This document shows, one piece after another, positions 45,331-54,779 of a stretch of DNA of 64,000 bases; positions within the stretch are counted from its first letter, which is position 1, and the number at the start of each line of letters is the position of its first letter. The position numbers were made by a program, and so were the translations under genes. Source of the stretch: Vibrio mexicanus (GTDB lineage: Bacteria > Pseudomonadota > Gammaproteobacteria > Enterobacterales > Vibrionaceae); the NCBI RefSeq assembly GCF_001012815.1, contig NZ_JYJP01000128.1, positions 20,215-84,214 on the forward strand. Direction: 5' to 3'. The notes beneath the pieces were generated by a model. It was given only the letters and a program-made list of their open reading frames with translations. It was not told the DNA's origin and did not search any database.

Positions 45331-47258
45331 ATGCCTATTATTACTCTTCCTGACGGCAGTCAGCGCGAATTTGATAACCCAGTTTCAACTCTAGAAGTTG
45401 CTCAATCTATTGGTCCTGGTCTTGCGAAAGCAACCATTGCAGGCCGTGTTGATGGCAACCGTGTTGATGCATGCGATCTCATTGAAAACGATGCAAGCCT
45501 TGAAATCATCACCGTAAAAGATGAAGTTGATGGTCTAGAAATCGTTCGTCACTCTTGTGCGCACCTTTTAGGTCACGCGATCAAGCAGCTCTACCCTGAA
45601 GCTAAGATGGCGATTGGTCCAACCATCGATAACGGTTTCTACTACGATATCGACATGGAGCACTCTCTAACGCAAGAAGATCTTGAAAAGATCGAAAAGC
45701 GGATGAAAGAGCTGGCAAAAACCAAGTACCAAGTTATCAAGAAAAAAGTTAGCTGGCAGGAAGCACGCGATGCATTCGAAGCTCGCGGTGAAACTTACAA
45801 GATGGAAATCCTAGACGAAAACGTATCAAAAGATGATCGTCCAGGCCTATACCATCATGAAGAATACATTGATATGTGTCGTGGACCTCACGTACCACAT
45901 ATGGCTTTTGCCAACACTTCACGCTATTAAACGTTGCTGGTGCATACTGGCGCGGTAATAGCGACAACAAGATGCTTCAGCGTATCTATGGTACTGCATT
46001 CCATGACAAGAAGGCACTTAAAGCTCACCTAACACGTCTGGAAGAAGCGGCTAAACGCGACCACCGTAAAATTGGTAAGCAGCTAGACCTGTTCCACATG
46101 CAGCAAGAAGCACCAGGTATGGTGTTCTGGCATCACAACGGTTGGTCTATTTTCCGTGATCTTGAAGTATTCATCCGCTCAAAGCTTGATGAATACGGCT
46201 ACCAAGAAGTAAAAGGCCCTCTAATGATGGACCGTGTTCTTTGGGAACGCTCTGGTCACTGGGATAAATACGCAGATGCGATGTTCACTACGTCATCAGA
46301 AGCTCGTGAATACGCGATCAAGCCAATGAACTGTCCAGGTCACGTTCAGATCTTTAACCAAGGTCTGAAATCATACCGTGATCTACCACTTCGCATGGCG
46401 GAGTTTGGTTCTTGCCACCGTAACGAACCATCAGGTGCGCTACACGGCATTATGCGTGTGCGTGGTTTCACTCAAGATGATGCTCACGTTTTCTGTACTG
46501 AGAGTCAAATCCAAGAGGAAGTGACTAACTGTATTAAGATGGTTTACGACACGTACCAAACGTTCGGTTTTGATAACATTGTTGTGAAACTATCGACTCG
46601 CCCTGAAAAGCGTGTTGGTTCAGATGAAATCTGGGATCAATCTGAGGAAGCGCTCAAGCAGTCTCTTGAATCAATGAACATTGAGTACGAGATTCAAGAA
46701 GGCGAAGGCGCATTCTACGGCCCTAAGATTGAGTTCACTCTTTACGATTGTTTAGATCGTGCGTGGCAATGTGGTACGGTTCAGCTAGACTTCAACCTAC
46801 CTGGTCGTCTAGGTGCAACTTATGTTGGTGAAAACAACGAGCGTCTTGTTCCTGTTATGATTCACCGCGCAATCCTAGGTTCACTAGAGCGTTTCATTGG
46901 TATTCTAATTGAAGAGTACGCTGGCTTCTTCCCAACTTGGTTGGCACCGGAGCAAGCAGTTATCATGAATATCACTGACAAACAGTCAGCGTATGTGCAA
47001 GAAGTTGTACAAAAACTGCAAAAAAGTGGAATTAGAGCCAAAGCAGACTTGAGAAATGAGAAGATTGGCTTTAAAATCCGCGAACATACTTTGAAGCGTG
47101 TTCCGTATATGCTTGTTTGTGGCGACCAAGAAATGGAAGCTGGCGAAATCGCAGTACGTACACGTAAAGGTAAAGACTTAGGTAAATTTAAAGTGGATGA
47201 CTTTATTGCACACATCCAAGACGAAGTCTTTACCCGTAAGCTCAATCTGGAGGAATAA
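45331..47258 (+). CDS. thrS: Threonyl-tRNA synthetase (one frameshift)
   Basis: Class II synthetase of about 642 residues that charges tRNA-Thr. TGS domain MPIITLPDGSQREFDNP; editing-domain motif HSCAHLLGHAIKQLYPEAKM; catalytic core with NCPGHVQIFNQ, motif 2 FGSCHRNEPSGALHGIMRVR and motif 3 MIHRAILGSLERFIGILIEE; C-terminal anticodon domain. The frame breaks near 45904 (ATATGGCTTTTG): adding one G gives MGFCQHFTLLNVAGAYWRGN. The gene is essential, so this must be a sequence error. Its stop is 3 bases from infC. Confidence 0.97.
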
Positions 47259-47261
47259 GCT

Positions 47262-47813
47262 ATTAAAGGCGGAAGACGTGGCCAACAACCGGCCAAACAA
47301 AACCAGCACCGTTTAAACGGTGAAATTCGTGGCGTTCGTGAAGTTCGCTTAACAGGCGCGGACGGTGAAGCCGTTGGCATCGTTTCTATTAACGAAGCAC
47401 TTGAAGCAGCTGTAGAAGCTGGTATGGATCTCGTAGAGATCAGCCCTAACGCCGAGCCACCAGTTTGTCGTGTGATGGACTATGGCAAGTTCCTCTTTGA
47501 AAAGAGCAAAGCTGCTAAAGAGCAGAAGAAGAAGCAAAAACAGATTCAGATTAAGGAAGTAAAATTCCGTCCTGGAACTGATATTGGAGACTATCAGGTA
47601 AAACTACGCAACCTGACGCGTTTCCTAGAAGACGGCAACAAAGTGAAGGTAACAATTCGCTTCCGTGGCCGCGAAATGGCACACCAAGAAATCGGTGTCG
47701 ACGTTTTGAATCGTCTGAAAGAAGATACAGTGGATTTAGCTGTTGTAGAATCTTTCCCGACTCGAATCGAAGGCCGCCAGATGATCATGGTGTTAGCCCC
47801 TAAAAAGAAGTAA
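47262..47813 (+). CDS. infC: Translation initiation factor IF-3 (ATT start)
   Basis: IF-3 of 183 residues, which keeps 30S subunits free and checks start codons. The reading frame begins at the rare start codon ATT at 47262 (ATTAAAGGCGGA..., giving KGGRRGQQPAKQNQHRLNGE), behind CTGGAGGAA at the end of thrS; from an ATG only the last 129 residues would be found. The unusual start is the known basis of IF-3 autoregulation in E. coli. Domains: N-lobe EALEAAVEAGMDLVEISP, linker KSKAAKEQKKKQKQ, C-lobe EVKFRPGTDIGDYQ. Confidence 0.97.
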   Translation: MKGGRRGQQPAKQNQHRLNGEIRGVREVRLTGADGEAVGIVSINEALEAAVEAGMDLVEISPNAEPPVCRVMDYGKFLFEKSKAAKEQKKKQKQIQIKEVKFRPGTDIGDYQVKLRNLTRFLEDGNKVKVTIRFRGREMAHQEIGVDVLNRLKEDTVDLAVVESFPTRIEGRQMIMVLAPKKK

Positions 47814-47834
47814 TTAACGGCTTTTGCAAGTAAG

Positions 47835-47879
47835 AAAACCCTGCCGTGCTTTCTCACGAAGGTCTAGCGGCGGGGTTTT
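47835..47879 (+). promoter_or_regulatory. Hairpin in the infC-rpmI gap, attenuator or L20 control element
   Basis: AAAACCCTGCCG pairs with CGGCGGGGTTTT (one T-G pair) around a 21-base loop. The T-run is part of the stem and a further TTG follows. Such a structure ahead of rpmI-rplT fits transcription attenuation or L20 feedback. Confidence 0.55.
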
Positions 47880-47932
47880 GTTCGCCCTAATTACTATTGT
47901 TTAATCAACTCAACAATGCGGAGTTCTTCATC

Positions 47933-48127
47933 ATGCCTAAGATGAAATCCAACAAAGGTGCTGCTAAGCGTTTCAAGAAAACTGCTGGTGGTATTAAGTT
48001 TAAGCACGCTGGTAAACGTCACATCCTGACTAAGCGTACTACTAAGAACAAGCGTCAGCTACGTCCTAACTCTCTACTTCCTAAGTGTGAAGTAGCAGCA
48101 GTTGCTCGTATGTTGCCATACGCTTAA
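47933..48127 (+). CDS. rpmI: 50S ribosomal protein L35
   Basis: 64-residue basic ribosomal protein: MPKMKSNKGAAKRFKKTAGG and the conserved C-terminal ARMLPYA. ATG 47933. In the usual infC-rpmI-rplT order. Confidence 0.98.
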   Translation: MPKMKSNKGAAKRFKKTAGGIKFKHAGKRHILTKRTTKNKRQLRPNSLLPKCEVAAVARMLPYA

Positions 48128-48168
48128 TTCTTTTTAGTTTAATAATCGTTTAGTTTAGGAGAAGCATA

Positions 48169-48522
48169 ATGCCTCGCGTAAAACGTGGTGTACAAGCTCG
48201 TGCACGTCATAAGAAAGTTCTAAAACAAGCTAAAGGTTACTACGGTGCACGTTCACGTGTTTACCGCGTAGCTTTCCAAGCAGTTACCAAAGCTGGTCAA
48301 TACGCTTACCGCGACCGTCGTAACAAGAAGCGTCAATTCCGTCAACTATGGATTGCACGTATCAACGCGGCATCTCGTCAAAATGGTCTATCTTACAGCC
48401 GTTTCATCAACGGTCTTAAGAAAGCATCTATCGAGATCGATCGTAAGATTCTTGCTGACATCGCAGTATTCGACAAAGCAGCATTTGCTGTTCTAGTTGA
48501 AAAAGCGAAAGCTGCTCTTTAA
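48169..48522 (+). CDS. rplT: 50S ribosomal protein L20
   Basis: 117-residue L20 (PRVKRGVQARARHKKVLKQA, GYYGARSRVYRVAFQAVTKA). It is an early assembly protein and translational repressor of its own operon. ATG 48169 behind AGGAGAA. Followed by a terminator. Confidence 0.98.
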   Translation: MPRVKRGVQARARHKKVLKQAKGYYGARSRVYRVAFQAVTKAGQYAYRDRRNKKRQFRQLWIARINAASRQNGLSYSRFINGLKKASIEIDRKILADIAVFDKAAFAVLVEKAKAAL

Positions 48523-48547
48523 TTAGCAGTTTCAGGTTTAAGAGAAA

Positions 48548-48570
48548 GGAGAGCTTCGGCTCTCCTTTTT
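48548..48570 (+). terminator. Rho-independent terminator
   Basis: GGAGAGC-TTCG-GCTCTCC and five T, with a stable TTCG loop. Confidence 0.93.
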
Positions 48571-48756
48571 AATTGCCTAAATTTTGCTTTTTGGTTGAGA
48601 TGTAATGACTTTATAAATATTCAAAGTTCTCGAGATAACAAAAACTATGAAATTGGGTTAATTTCTCGTAGACAAAAGTGTGATCTATGTCTAGTATTCG
48701 CGCCGGTATCAAGAATGCTACATAAACCTGATGTTAATCATTTATTGGGAAATCAC

Positions 48757-50385
48757 ATGACCCTTTCTTTCAAAAACCTCTCTATTCGAGCACAAATTCT
48801 CGTTCCTGTTCTCTTTATTACCCTAGCTCTTGCTGTCGCTTTGTGGGTAACGCAAAGAAATCTTGAAGAAGAACAAACCACGATGATTTCGAACTCAGAC
48901 TCATTAACTTTCTACAAAGATTCGATTGCGGATTTAACCAATACAATCTACCCGTTGAGAGTGAATGCGGTTTATTCCATTTTTGAAGCGGAAAGACGTG
49001 ACGTGTTTGCCAATCAGGTTGCTCAAGCTGAGCGAGAAGTGAATAACGTACTAAGTGTTATCAAGAGCCGTGAAACGTTCGCCCGTGATGCGCAGACAAT
49101 CGGTAATGCATTCAATCAGTACATAGAGTTAGCCAAGCGCTCTACAGGCGTTTTCAATGCTTATGATAACGGCCAACTGTCGCAATCTGAATACCAACAG
49201 TTCTATGCGTCTTATCGAGGCGCTGGTGAAGTGCTTATTCAGCAAATTGAGAAGTTCTCTACAGACCTCAATCAGTTTGCCCAGCAAGCCATGCTAGATA
49301 CTGCCGATGAAGCGGATGCCGTGCTAAACAAAGCGATATTGTCGATCTTTGCAGTACTTGCGGGAGCTCTAGTGTTTGCTTACTTCATATCTGGAAAAAT
49401 TGTTGCCCCTATCTTTGCACTGCGTTCAGTGATGGCTCGCCTGTCAGAAGGTGATCTAACTGTAACAGCGCCTAGTGATGGTGAGAATGAGATTGCACAA
49501 CTGGGTAAAGATGTGAACGTGACGGCTGAGCGTCTGAATCAAACGGTTGATCATCTGAATCGTATTAGCGAAGAGGTGGCATCTGCTTCCACTGAGTTGG
49601 CTGCGGTGATGCTTCAAGCGGAAGGTAACGCTCACAAAGAGCTAGCCGAAATCGAACAAGTGGCTTCTGCTGTTAATGAACTTGCGAGCACAGCGAATAA
49701 CGTAAGTGACAATGCAACTATGGCGGATGCGACTGCACGTGAAACGGATGCTTTGGCCAAGTCTGGTTTGTCTATCTTTGAAGAGAGCAGTCAAGCGACA
49801 GCTCAAATGTCGAATGCTCTAAATGATGCAGCTCAAGTGGTTTCAAGCCTAAAACAACAATCTGAACAGATTAACGATGTGATTGAGGTAATTAAAGGCG
49901 TGTCAGAGCAAACGAATCTGTTGGCGCTTAACGCGGCGATTGAGGCAGCTCGTGCAGGTGAGTCCGGTCGTGGCTTTGCGGTAGTGGCAGACGAAGTTCG
50001 TATGTTGGCAGCACGTACGCAAGATTCAACGGTGGAAATTCAAACCATTATTGAAGAGCTGCAGAAACAGTCAGTACTTGCTAACGACTCGATGCAAGAT
50101 AGCCTAGAAATGATCGCAAAAAACAGTGAGCTTGCCCAACGTGCGAACGAGGCACTAGTTGGCATCACCGAGTCTGTAATGAACATCAACGATACCAATA
50201 CTCAAGTGGCCACTGCGGCGGAAGAGCAATCTCAGGTGACCCAAGATATTAATCGTAACGTGGTAAACATGTCTGAGCTGGTTAACCAGAATGTAGCTGG
50301 TATCAGTCAAAGTGCTTCGGCAAGTACAGAGCTATCAAAACTCGCTGAGAAGCAAAAAGCGCAGCTGTCATTCTTCAAACTGTAA
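48757..50385 (+). CDS. Methyl-accepting chemotaxis protein
   Basis: Chemoreceptor of 542 residues from ATG 48757. Helix 1 (ILVPVLFITLALAVALWVTQ), a four-helix-bundle periplasmic domain of about 155 residues, helix 2 (AILSIFAVLAGALVFAYFIS), HAMP (GKIVAPIFALRSVMARLSEG), then the signalling tip GVSEQTNLLALNAAIEAARA. Upstream in-frame codons to 48595 have no promoter or Shine-Dalgarno support. Ligand unknown; alone in its unit. Confidence 0.93.
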   Translation: MTLSFKNLSIRAQILVPVLFITLALAVALWVTQRNLEEEQTTMISNSDSLTFYKDSIADLTNTIYPLRVNAVYSIFEAERRDVFANQVAQAEREVNNVLSVIKSRETFARDAQTIGNAFNQYIELAKRSTGVFNAYDNGQLSQSEYQQFYASYRGAGEVLIQQIEKFSTDLNQFAQQAMLDTADEADAVLNKAILSIFAVLAGALVFAYFISGKIVAPIFALRSVMARLSEGDLTVTAPSDGENEIAQLGKDVNVTAERLNQTVDHLNRISEEVASASTELAAVMLQAEGNAHKELAEIEQVASAVNELASTANNVSDNATMADATARETDALAKSGLSIFEESSQATAQMSNALNDAAQVVSSLKQQSEQINDVIEVIKGVSEQTNLLALNAAIEAARAGESGRGFAVVADEVRMLAARTQDSTVEIQTIIEELQKQSVLANDSMQDSLEMIAKNSELAQRANEALVGITESVMNINDTNTQVATAAEEQSQVTQDINRNVVNMSELVNQNVAGISQSASASTELSKLAEKQKAQLSFFKL

Positions 50386-50404
50386 GCAGCAATATACTGT
50401 TTTT

Positions 50405-50434
50405 AAGCCGATGCCTTTAAGCATCGGCTTTTTT
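50405..50434 (+). terminator. Rho-independent terminator
   Basis: AAGCCGATGC/GCATCGGCTT, 6-base loop, T-run. Confidence 0.92.
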
Positions 50435-50553
50435 GTTTCTGCTATTTCCATATTAATCAACTTCTCAATCAAATAATCAATCTTAGTTACGATGCTAGGT
50501 ATTGAGCTAAAGCTTGGTATCATGAGGTTAAACATTTGAAATGCGTTATGTTC

Positions 50554-51381
50554 ATGAATAGAGATAAATTAAAGGCTTGGCTAGAAAACTCAGACTACAT
50601 TGATTTACCGGATTTGTATCAGGAGATAGAAGAACATTACTCACTCTATGACCTGATTGATGCTTTGAAGGAAATTAAGCGAGAGCACGGGCTAACGAGC
50701 CGTTTGAGTATTCAGAAAACGCAGATTGAAAACCTTGTGTGTCAATCACAGGAACTAGACATCAAAAGCCAGCTTGAATACATAGTGACACAAAGCGATA
50801 CACAACAAAGAGGGCACAGCGTGAGCCGCTACATTCAAAGTACCGATAACCATCGTCGCTTTACACCTAAAGCTGACATTGTCATGTTCGGCGATTCTAT
50901 CACTGAATGGGGCCCTTGGAATGACGCTTTGGATTACAAGATTGTTAATCGAGGCATTGCGGGAGATACGACTCAGGGAATGCTCAAACGAATCGATACC
51001 TCTATCGTGGTTAAGCCTGATTTTGTTTGTGTGATGGCAGGCATTAATGACTTAGCTCAGGGTTACAGCGTTGACCAAGTGTTTGCGAACTACAAAGAGA
51101 TGCTAGCGATATGGAAAGAGTCTGACTGCCAAGTTTTGGTGCAATCTACACTCTTAGTAGGTAAACGTTTGGATGTATTGAATAGCCAAGTGAACGAGCT
51201 TAACCAAAGGCTTGAAGCGTTGTGTGCTAAAGAAGAAATTGAGTATCTTGATGTAAATTCTGTTTTGGTCGAACAAGGTATGCTTGATGCCAAATACAGT
51301 TGCGATGATTTGCATTTGAACGCGATAGCCTATGAGCAATGGCTGGTATTGCTTAAAGAACGTTTGGCCAAACTACTTTAA
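50554..51381 (+). CDS. SGNH/GDSL-family hydrolase
   Basis: Esterase-type protein of about 275 residues. The SGNH blocks are all visible: Ser in MFGDSITEWG, Gly in VNRGIAGDTTQ, Asn in MAGINDLAQG, and Asp/His in CDDLHLNAIAYEQW. The first 95 residues (WLENSDYIDLPDLYQEIEE...) form an extra acidic helical domain that I do not recognise. No signal peptide, so probably cytoplasmic. Start uncertain among TTG 50536, ATG 50548 and ATG 50554. Confidence 0.85.
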   Translation: MNRDKLKAWLENSDYIDLPDLYQEIEEHYSLYDLIDALKEIKREHGLTSRLSIQKTQIENLVCQSQELDIKSQLEYIVTQSDTQQRGHSVSRYIQSTDNHRRFTPKADIVMFGDSITEWGPWNDALDYKIVNRGIAGDTTQGMLKRIDTSIVVKPDFVCVMAGINDLAQGYSVDQVFANYKEMLAIWKESDCQVLVQSTLLVGKRLDVLNSQVNELNQRLEALCAKEEIEYLDVNSVLVEQGMLDAKYSCDDLHLNAIAYEQWLVLLKERLAKLL

Positions 51382-51449
51382 GTCAGTAATGGTTGTTTTA
51401 AGTTAGTAATGAAAAAGCGCTAACAGAGTTAGCGCTTTATAAAAAATAG

Positions 51450-52442
51450 CTATTCTTGGCGAGCTTTTCGATTGTTGACGTTGTTTCGAGGCCTGCGATT
51501 TTTACTCGCGCCTTGTCGTTGTTTTGATGTCGCTTTGTTGTCAGTACGGTTTCCGTTAGCTTCGGCTCTATTCCCGTTGCCTTCTTGGCGGTTACGGTCA
51601 GAACGATTCCGGTGACCATCGTGACCTGAACGGTTGGCATGTGACTTTTGACGATGGTTGCGTGGCTTGTGTTCACTGTTGCCATTGCCATTGCCATTGC
51701 CATTGCCTTGACCTTGAGGCTTACGGCGTCGATTTTGTGGCTTTCTGTTACCAGTCTTGCTCTCCTGAGAATGATTCTTCTCTTGAGAGTTTGCTTCAGC
51801 GTTTGAATTCGAACGACTTTTTTGACGACGCCTTTGTGGTTTGTCTGCTTTTGGCTCTTCTTCGATTTCTTCTGGCAGTTCTTCACCCGGCTTGAGTATT
51901 ACCGCCTTTTTTACAAAGAAAGGGTTGTTGTACTTTTTCTCTGGCCCAAATTCAGAACGGACTAGACGATTCCAAAGTGCTTTATCAAACTCACCTTTTG
52001 GAATAGAGGGGTAAAGGGTTTCCTCTTCTTCGTTGGCAAAGTTCAAAAACTCTTTCAGTTTGATTTGGTTGTATTTATTTGCAATTTTGTTGTGCTTTTC
52101 TATCCACTCAAGCTTAAAAGCGATCAGCGCCTTTTCAGCTTCCTCTAATGGAATAGTAGAAAGATAAATGCGTTTGTAGGCGACTTTACGATCAATCATT
52201 GAACGCATTGGCGTTTGAATATAACGACCATGATGAGTGATTGAAGCTTCGTCGCTAGCGAATAAATTTACAGCCCACCCTGTTGGTATCAAGGCTCGGC
52301 TTTTGAACTTTTCATTTCTGACAAGCAATGCTTTATGAAGCACAAGATCGGATGTGCCTCTGAATGTTTGTTGCCATTTACCAATTCGGATCTGAATTGA
52401 AGTCGGTAGTCGGTAAATATTGGTAAACTTATCTGTATCCAT
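51450..52442 (-). CDS. Hypothetical protein with basic low-complexity tail
   Basis: A 330-residue protein. The first 200 residues are folded, mixed (YRLPTSIQIRIGKWQQTFRG, HHGRYIQTPMRSMIDRKVAYKR). The last 130 are disordered and rich in Asn, Gly, Arg, Lys, Ser, with a GN repeat at about residues 245-254 (encoded by tandem GGCAAT units, + strand 51678-51708). Such tails often bind RNA or phase-separate; family not recognised. Alone, between the hydrolase and the DUF3012 gene. Confidence 0.65.
   Translation of the reverse strand: MDTDKFTNIYRLPTSIQIRIGKWQQTFRGTSDLVLHKALLVRNEKFKSRALIPTGWAVNLFASDEASITHHGRYIQTPMRSMIDRKVAYKRIYLSTIPLEEAEKALIAFKLEWIEKHNKIANKYNQIKLKEFLNFANEEEETLYPSIPKGEFDKALWNRLVRSEFGPEKKYNNPFFVKKAVILKPGEELPEEIEEEPKADKPQRRRQKSRSNSNAEANSQEKNHSQESKTGNRKPQNRRRKPQGQGNGNGNGNGNSEHKPRNHRQKSHANRSGHDGHRNRSDRNRQEGNGNRAEANGNRTDNKATSKQRQGASKNRRPRNNVNNRKARQE
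51678..51708. repeat. Hexanucleotide repeat encoding Gly-Asn
   Basis: About five copies of the unit TTGCCA on the + strand (GGCAAT on the coding strand). Slippage would change tail length by whole codon pairs without frameshift. Confidence 0.75.
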
Positions 52443-52797
52443 GGGCTTTACGCTAAATCATCGTTGCGAAAATAGTGACTGGGTTCGTAGAGATAAAAAC
52501 TCAGTCGATGGCGTCAAATTACGCTTATTACGATATTGGATTATAGGTGAATCCGCGTCGGTCATGATCAATAGACGCGCAGTTAGGCGTTATTTTAGCT
52601 TGAGATGATTGGTGTGTGCCAGTCATTCAATCAAAATTTACAAAATTATTAATTGGGATGGGCGAATATCTGAATGGGGTAAGCATTATGTTAATTGAGG
52701 TCCTTCCAATCAATTAAAGAGCAAGTACTTAACGCGTCATTAATATATGTCTAAGGCGATAGCTTGGATAGAAAATGAGAGGACCAATAACTTCAAA
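52443..52797. other. Non-coding region
   Basis: No supported gene; only short ORFs without Shine-Dalgarno or composition bias. An inverted pair TTAATTGA...TCAATTAA lies at 52691-52717. Confidence 0.5.
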
Positions 52798-52952
52798 CTA
52801 AAAGATGCAATGCTTAGCAAAATCACCAGCTTCGTTGGCTGTCCAGTCACCTTTGGGTTTTTCTTTCATATCCTGCACCACGCTTCGCTGCCCACTTCAG
52901 TGCAGGCCATGAGTTGAGTCGCGATAAATACTACCAATGCTAACTTTTTCAC
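52798..52952 (-). CDS. DUF3012 small lipoprotein (one frameshift)
   Basis: About 51 residues. GTG start at 52952 behind AAGGAAAG. It reads KKLALVVFIATQLMACTEVG (signal plus lipobox LMAC), then SEAWC and, after a one-base repair near 52875, QDMKEKPKGDWTANEAGDFA and KHCIF at the end. This is the DUF3012 pattern. The repair recreates CCAGG. A secretory lipoprotein with two further Cys; function unknown. Too short and broken to be found by ORF length. Confidence 0.72.
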
Positions 52953-53114
52953 ATACTTTCCTTTTGGATTAATCCTTGATGTGTCGAACAATTACCACGT
53001 AAATTGCGTGACGTTTTCAATTATTATGCAATCATAATAGATTAGTGACCGTTGATACACCTCGGTGACAAGAAACAGTTTAGATATGCGTTAAAAAGAG
53101 ACAACCGGAACGCT

Positions 53115-54633
53115 ATGAAAGTAAAGACGTTCGTTAAAATTGCTGTATGTGGTTTTTCAGTGTTAATGATTGCGTGCAGTAGTATAGATACCGCTGCGAT
53201 AGAGAATAAAGTAGACAGTTATCATAGTGGGTACCAAGAAGGGAGCCTGCTAGACTCGTTTTTTAAGCAGGATGATTTCGATACATCGACACATAGCGGA
53301 TTCTTCCCATTGAAACGTGGGCATGATGCCTTTCTGGCCCGATTGGCATTGATTGAAAGTGCTGAAGTGAGTCTTGATCTTCAGTATTACATTTATCGTG
53401 AAGATGAAACGGGGCAGCTCCTTACTTGGCGCTTGTACGAAGCGGCGCAACGCGGTGTTAAGGTCCGCTTGCTGCTGGATGATTTTCAAAAACGCAGTGA
53501 TCGCTCACTGGCTCGCCTTAACGCTCATCCAAACATTGAGGTTAGGCTGTTTAATCCAAATCAGTTTAGAAGTGTTCGTGGCGTTGGTATGGCGACGGAC
53601 TTTGAGCGTCTCAATCGCAGAATGCATAATAAATCTTTAACAGCAGATACAGTAGCCTCGATTGTGGGAGGTAGAAATGTTGGCAACGAGTACTTTTCAT
53701 TCAGCAGTGCAGTAGAGTTTGGTGATTTAGACTTACTTTTGTATGGCAATACAGTCGAGCAGATCGCGGATCAATTTGATCTGTATTGGAACAGTGACTT
53801 TGCCGTGCCAGTAGAAGCCTTCGAGCCAAATGTAACGGCAAGAACAGACGAAGAGGTTCAAGCTTGGTTGCTCAATCCGGGCTGATCGAGAAGTTCAGCT
53901 ATGGCGAGTATGACTTTACCCAGTTGGAGATATATAGAAAGTTTGAAAATCAAGAATTGGAACTTTTTTGGGGGCCTGCCAAACTTTGGTACGACACACC
54001 ATCTAAAATTGGTGGCGCAGAGAGTGAGCTCGTTGCAAGCCTAAGCGCATTTTTAGAGCAAGTGAACGAATCAATGATTTTGATTTCACCTTACTTTGTT
54101 CCTACTGAAGAAGGGACTCAAGAGCTTATTGATGCGGTTCAGCGAGGCAAAGAAATCGTTATTGTCACCAACTCTTTAGCTTCTAATGATGTCTTTGCTG
54201 TTCATGGGTGGTACGCAAAGTATCGTGAGGCATTGATTGAAGCTGGCATAGAAATTTGGGAAGTAAAAGCAAGCGCGGACGTTGGCAATCAGTGGAGTTT
54301 AACGGGCAGCAGCCGCTCTAGCTTCATGCCAAAGCAATTATGTTTGATAAAAGAAAGCTCTTTGTTGGCTCGATGAACTGGGATCCACGCTCTGCTCATT
54401 TGAATACTGAAATGGCAGTTGTGATTGAACAACCAAACTATATCGAGGAGTCACTACTGAGTTTTGAGTCAGCGCTTCGCGATAATGCTTATGAACTGAA
54501 GATGCAAGATGGGGATATAGTGTGGAAAGACCATGTGAGTGGCGCTGTTTATACCAGTGAACCTCATGCTGGTATTCTGCGCAGGATGGGAGCAACCATA
54601 GCAGGTTGGTTGCCCATTGAAGAACAGCTGTAG
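53115..54633 (+). CDS. Phospholipase D-family lipoprotein, ClsC-like (two frameshifts)
   Basis: About 506 residues. Lipoprotein signal with lipobox LMIAC at about residue 22. Two HKD motifs: RMHNKSLTADTVASIVGGRN and HAKAIMFDKRKLFVGSMNWD, so catalytically complete. The best fit is a ClsC/YmdC-type cardiolipin synthase or PLD. Start ATG 53115. The frame breaks near 53881 (CCGGGCTGATC; one base restores NPGLIEKFSYGEYD) and near 54324 (AGCTTCATGCC; one base restores the second HKD His). Monocistronic, closed by a strong terminator. Confidence 0.88.
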
Positions 54634-54723
54634 TGGAGAGTCTTTAATATGAAAGTGCGACTAAGTAGAGAAGTCTTCGGATTTATAAGTAGCTAGAAAA
54701 TAGGAACGACAGTTAACAAGCAT

Positions 54724-54756
54724 AAAAAAACCTGCTCATTGAGCAGGTTTTTTTTT
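54724..54756. terminator. Bidirectional Rho-independent terminator
   Basis: A-run, CCTGCT-CATTG-AGCAGG, nine T, between the convergent PLD and deaD genes. Confidence 0.93.
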
Positions 54757-54779
54757 CAGTTCGTTATCCGACTATCGGA

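Noticed and set aside
47424..47813. Short IF-3 starting at an internal ATG
   Set aside because: The family N-terminus is present upstream in frame with the ATT start and a Shine-Dalgarno.
52420..52608. 62-codon ORF upstream of the low-complexity gene
   Set aside because: No Shine-Dalgarno or family features; probably chance.
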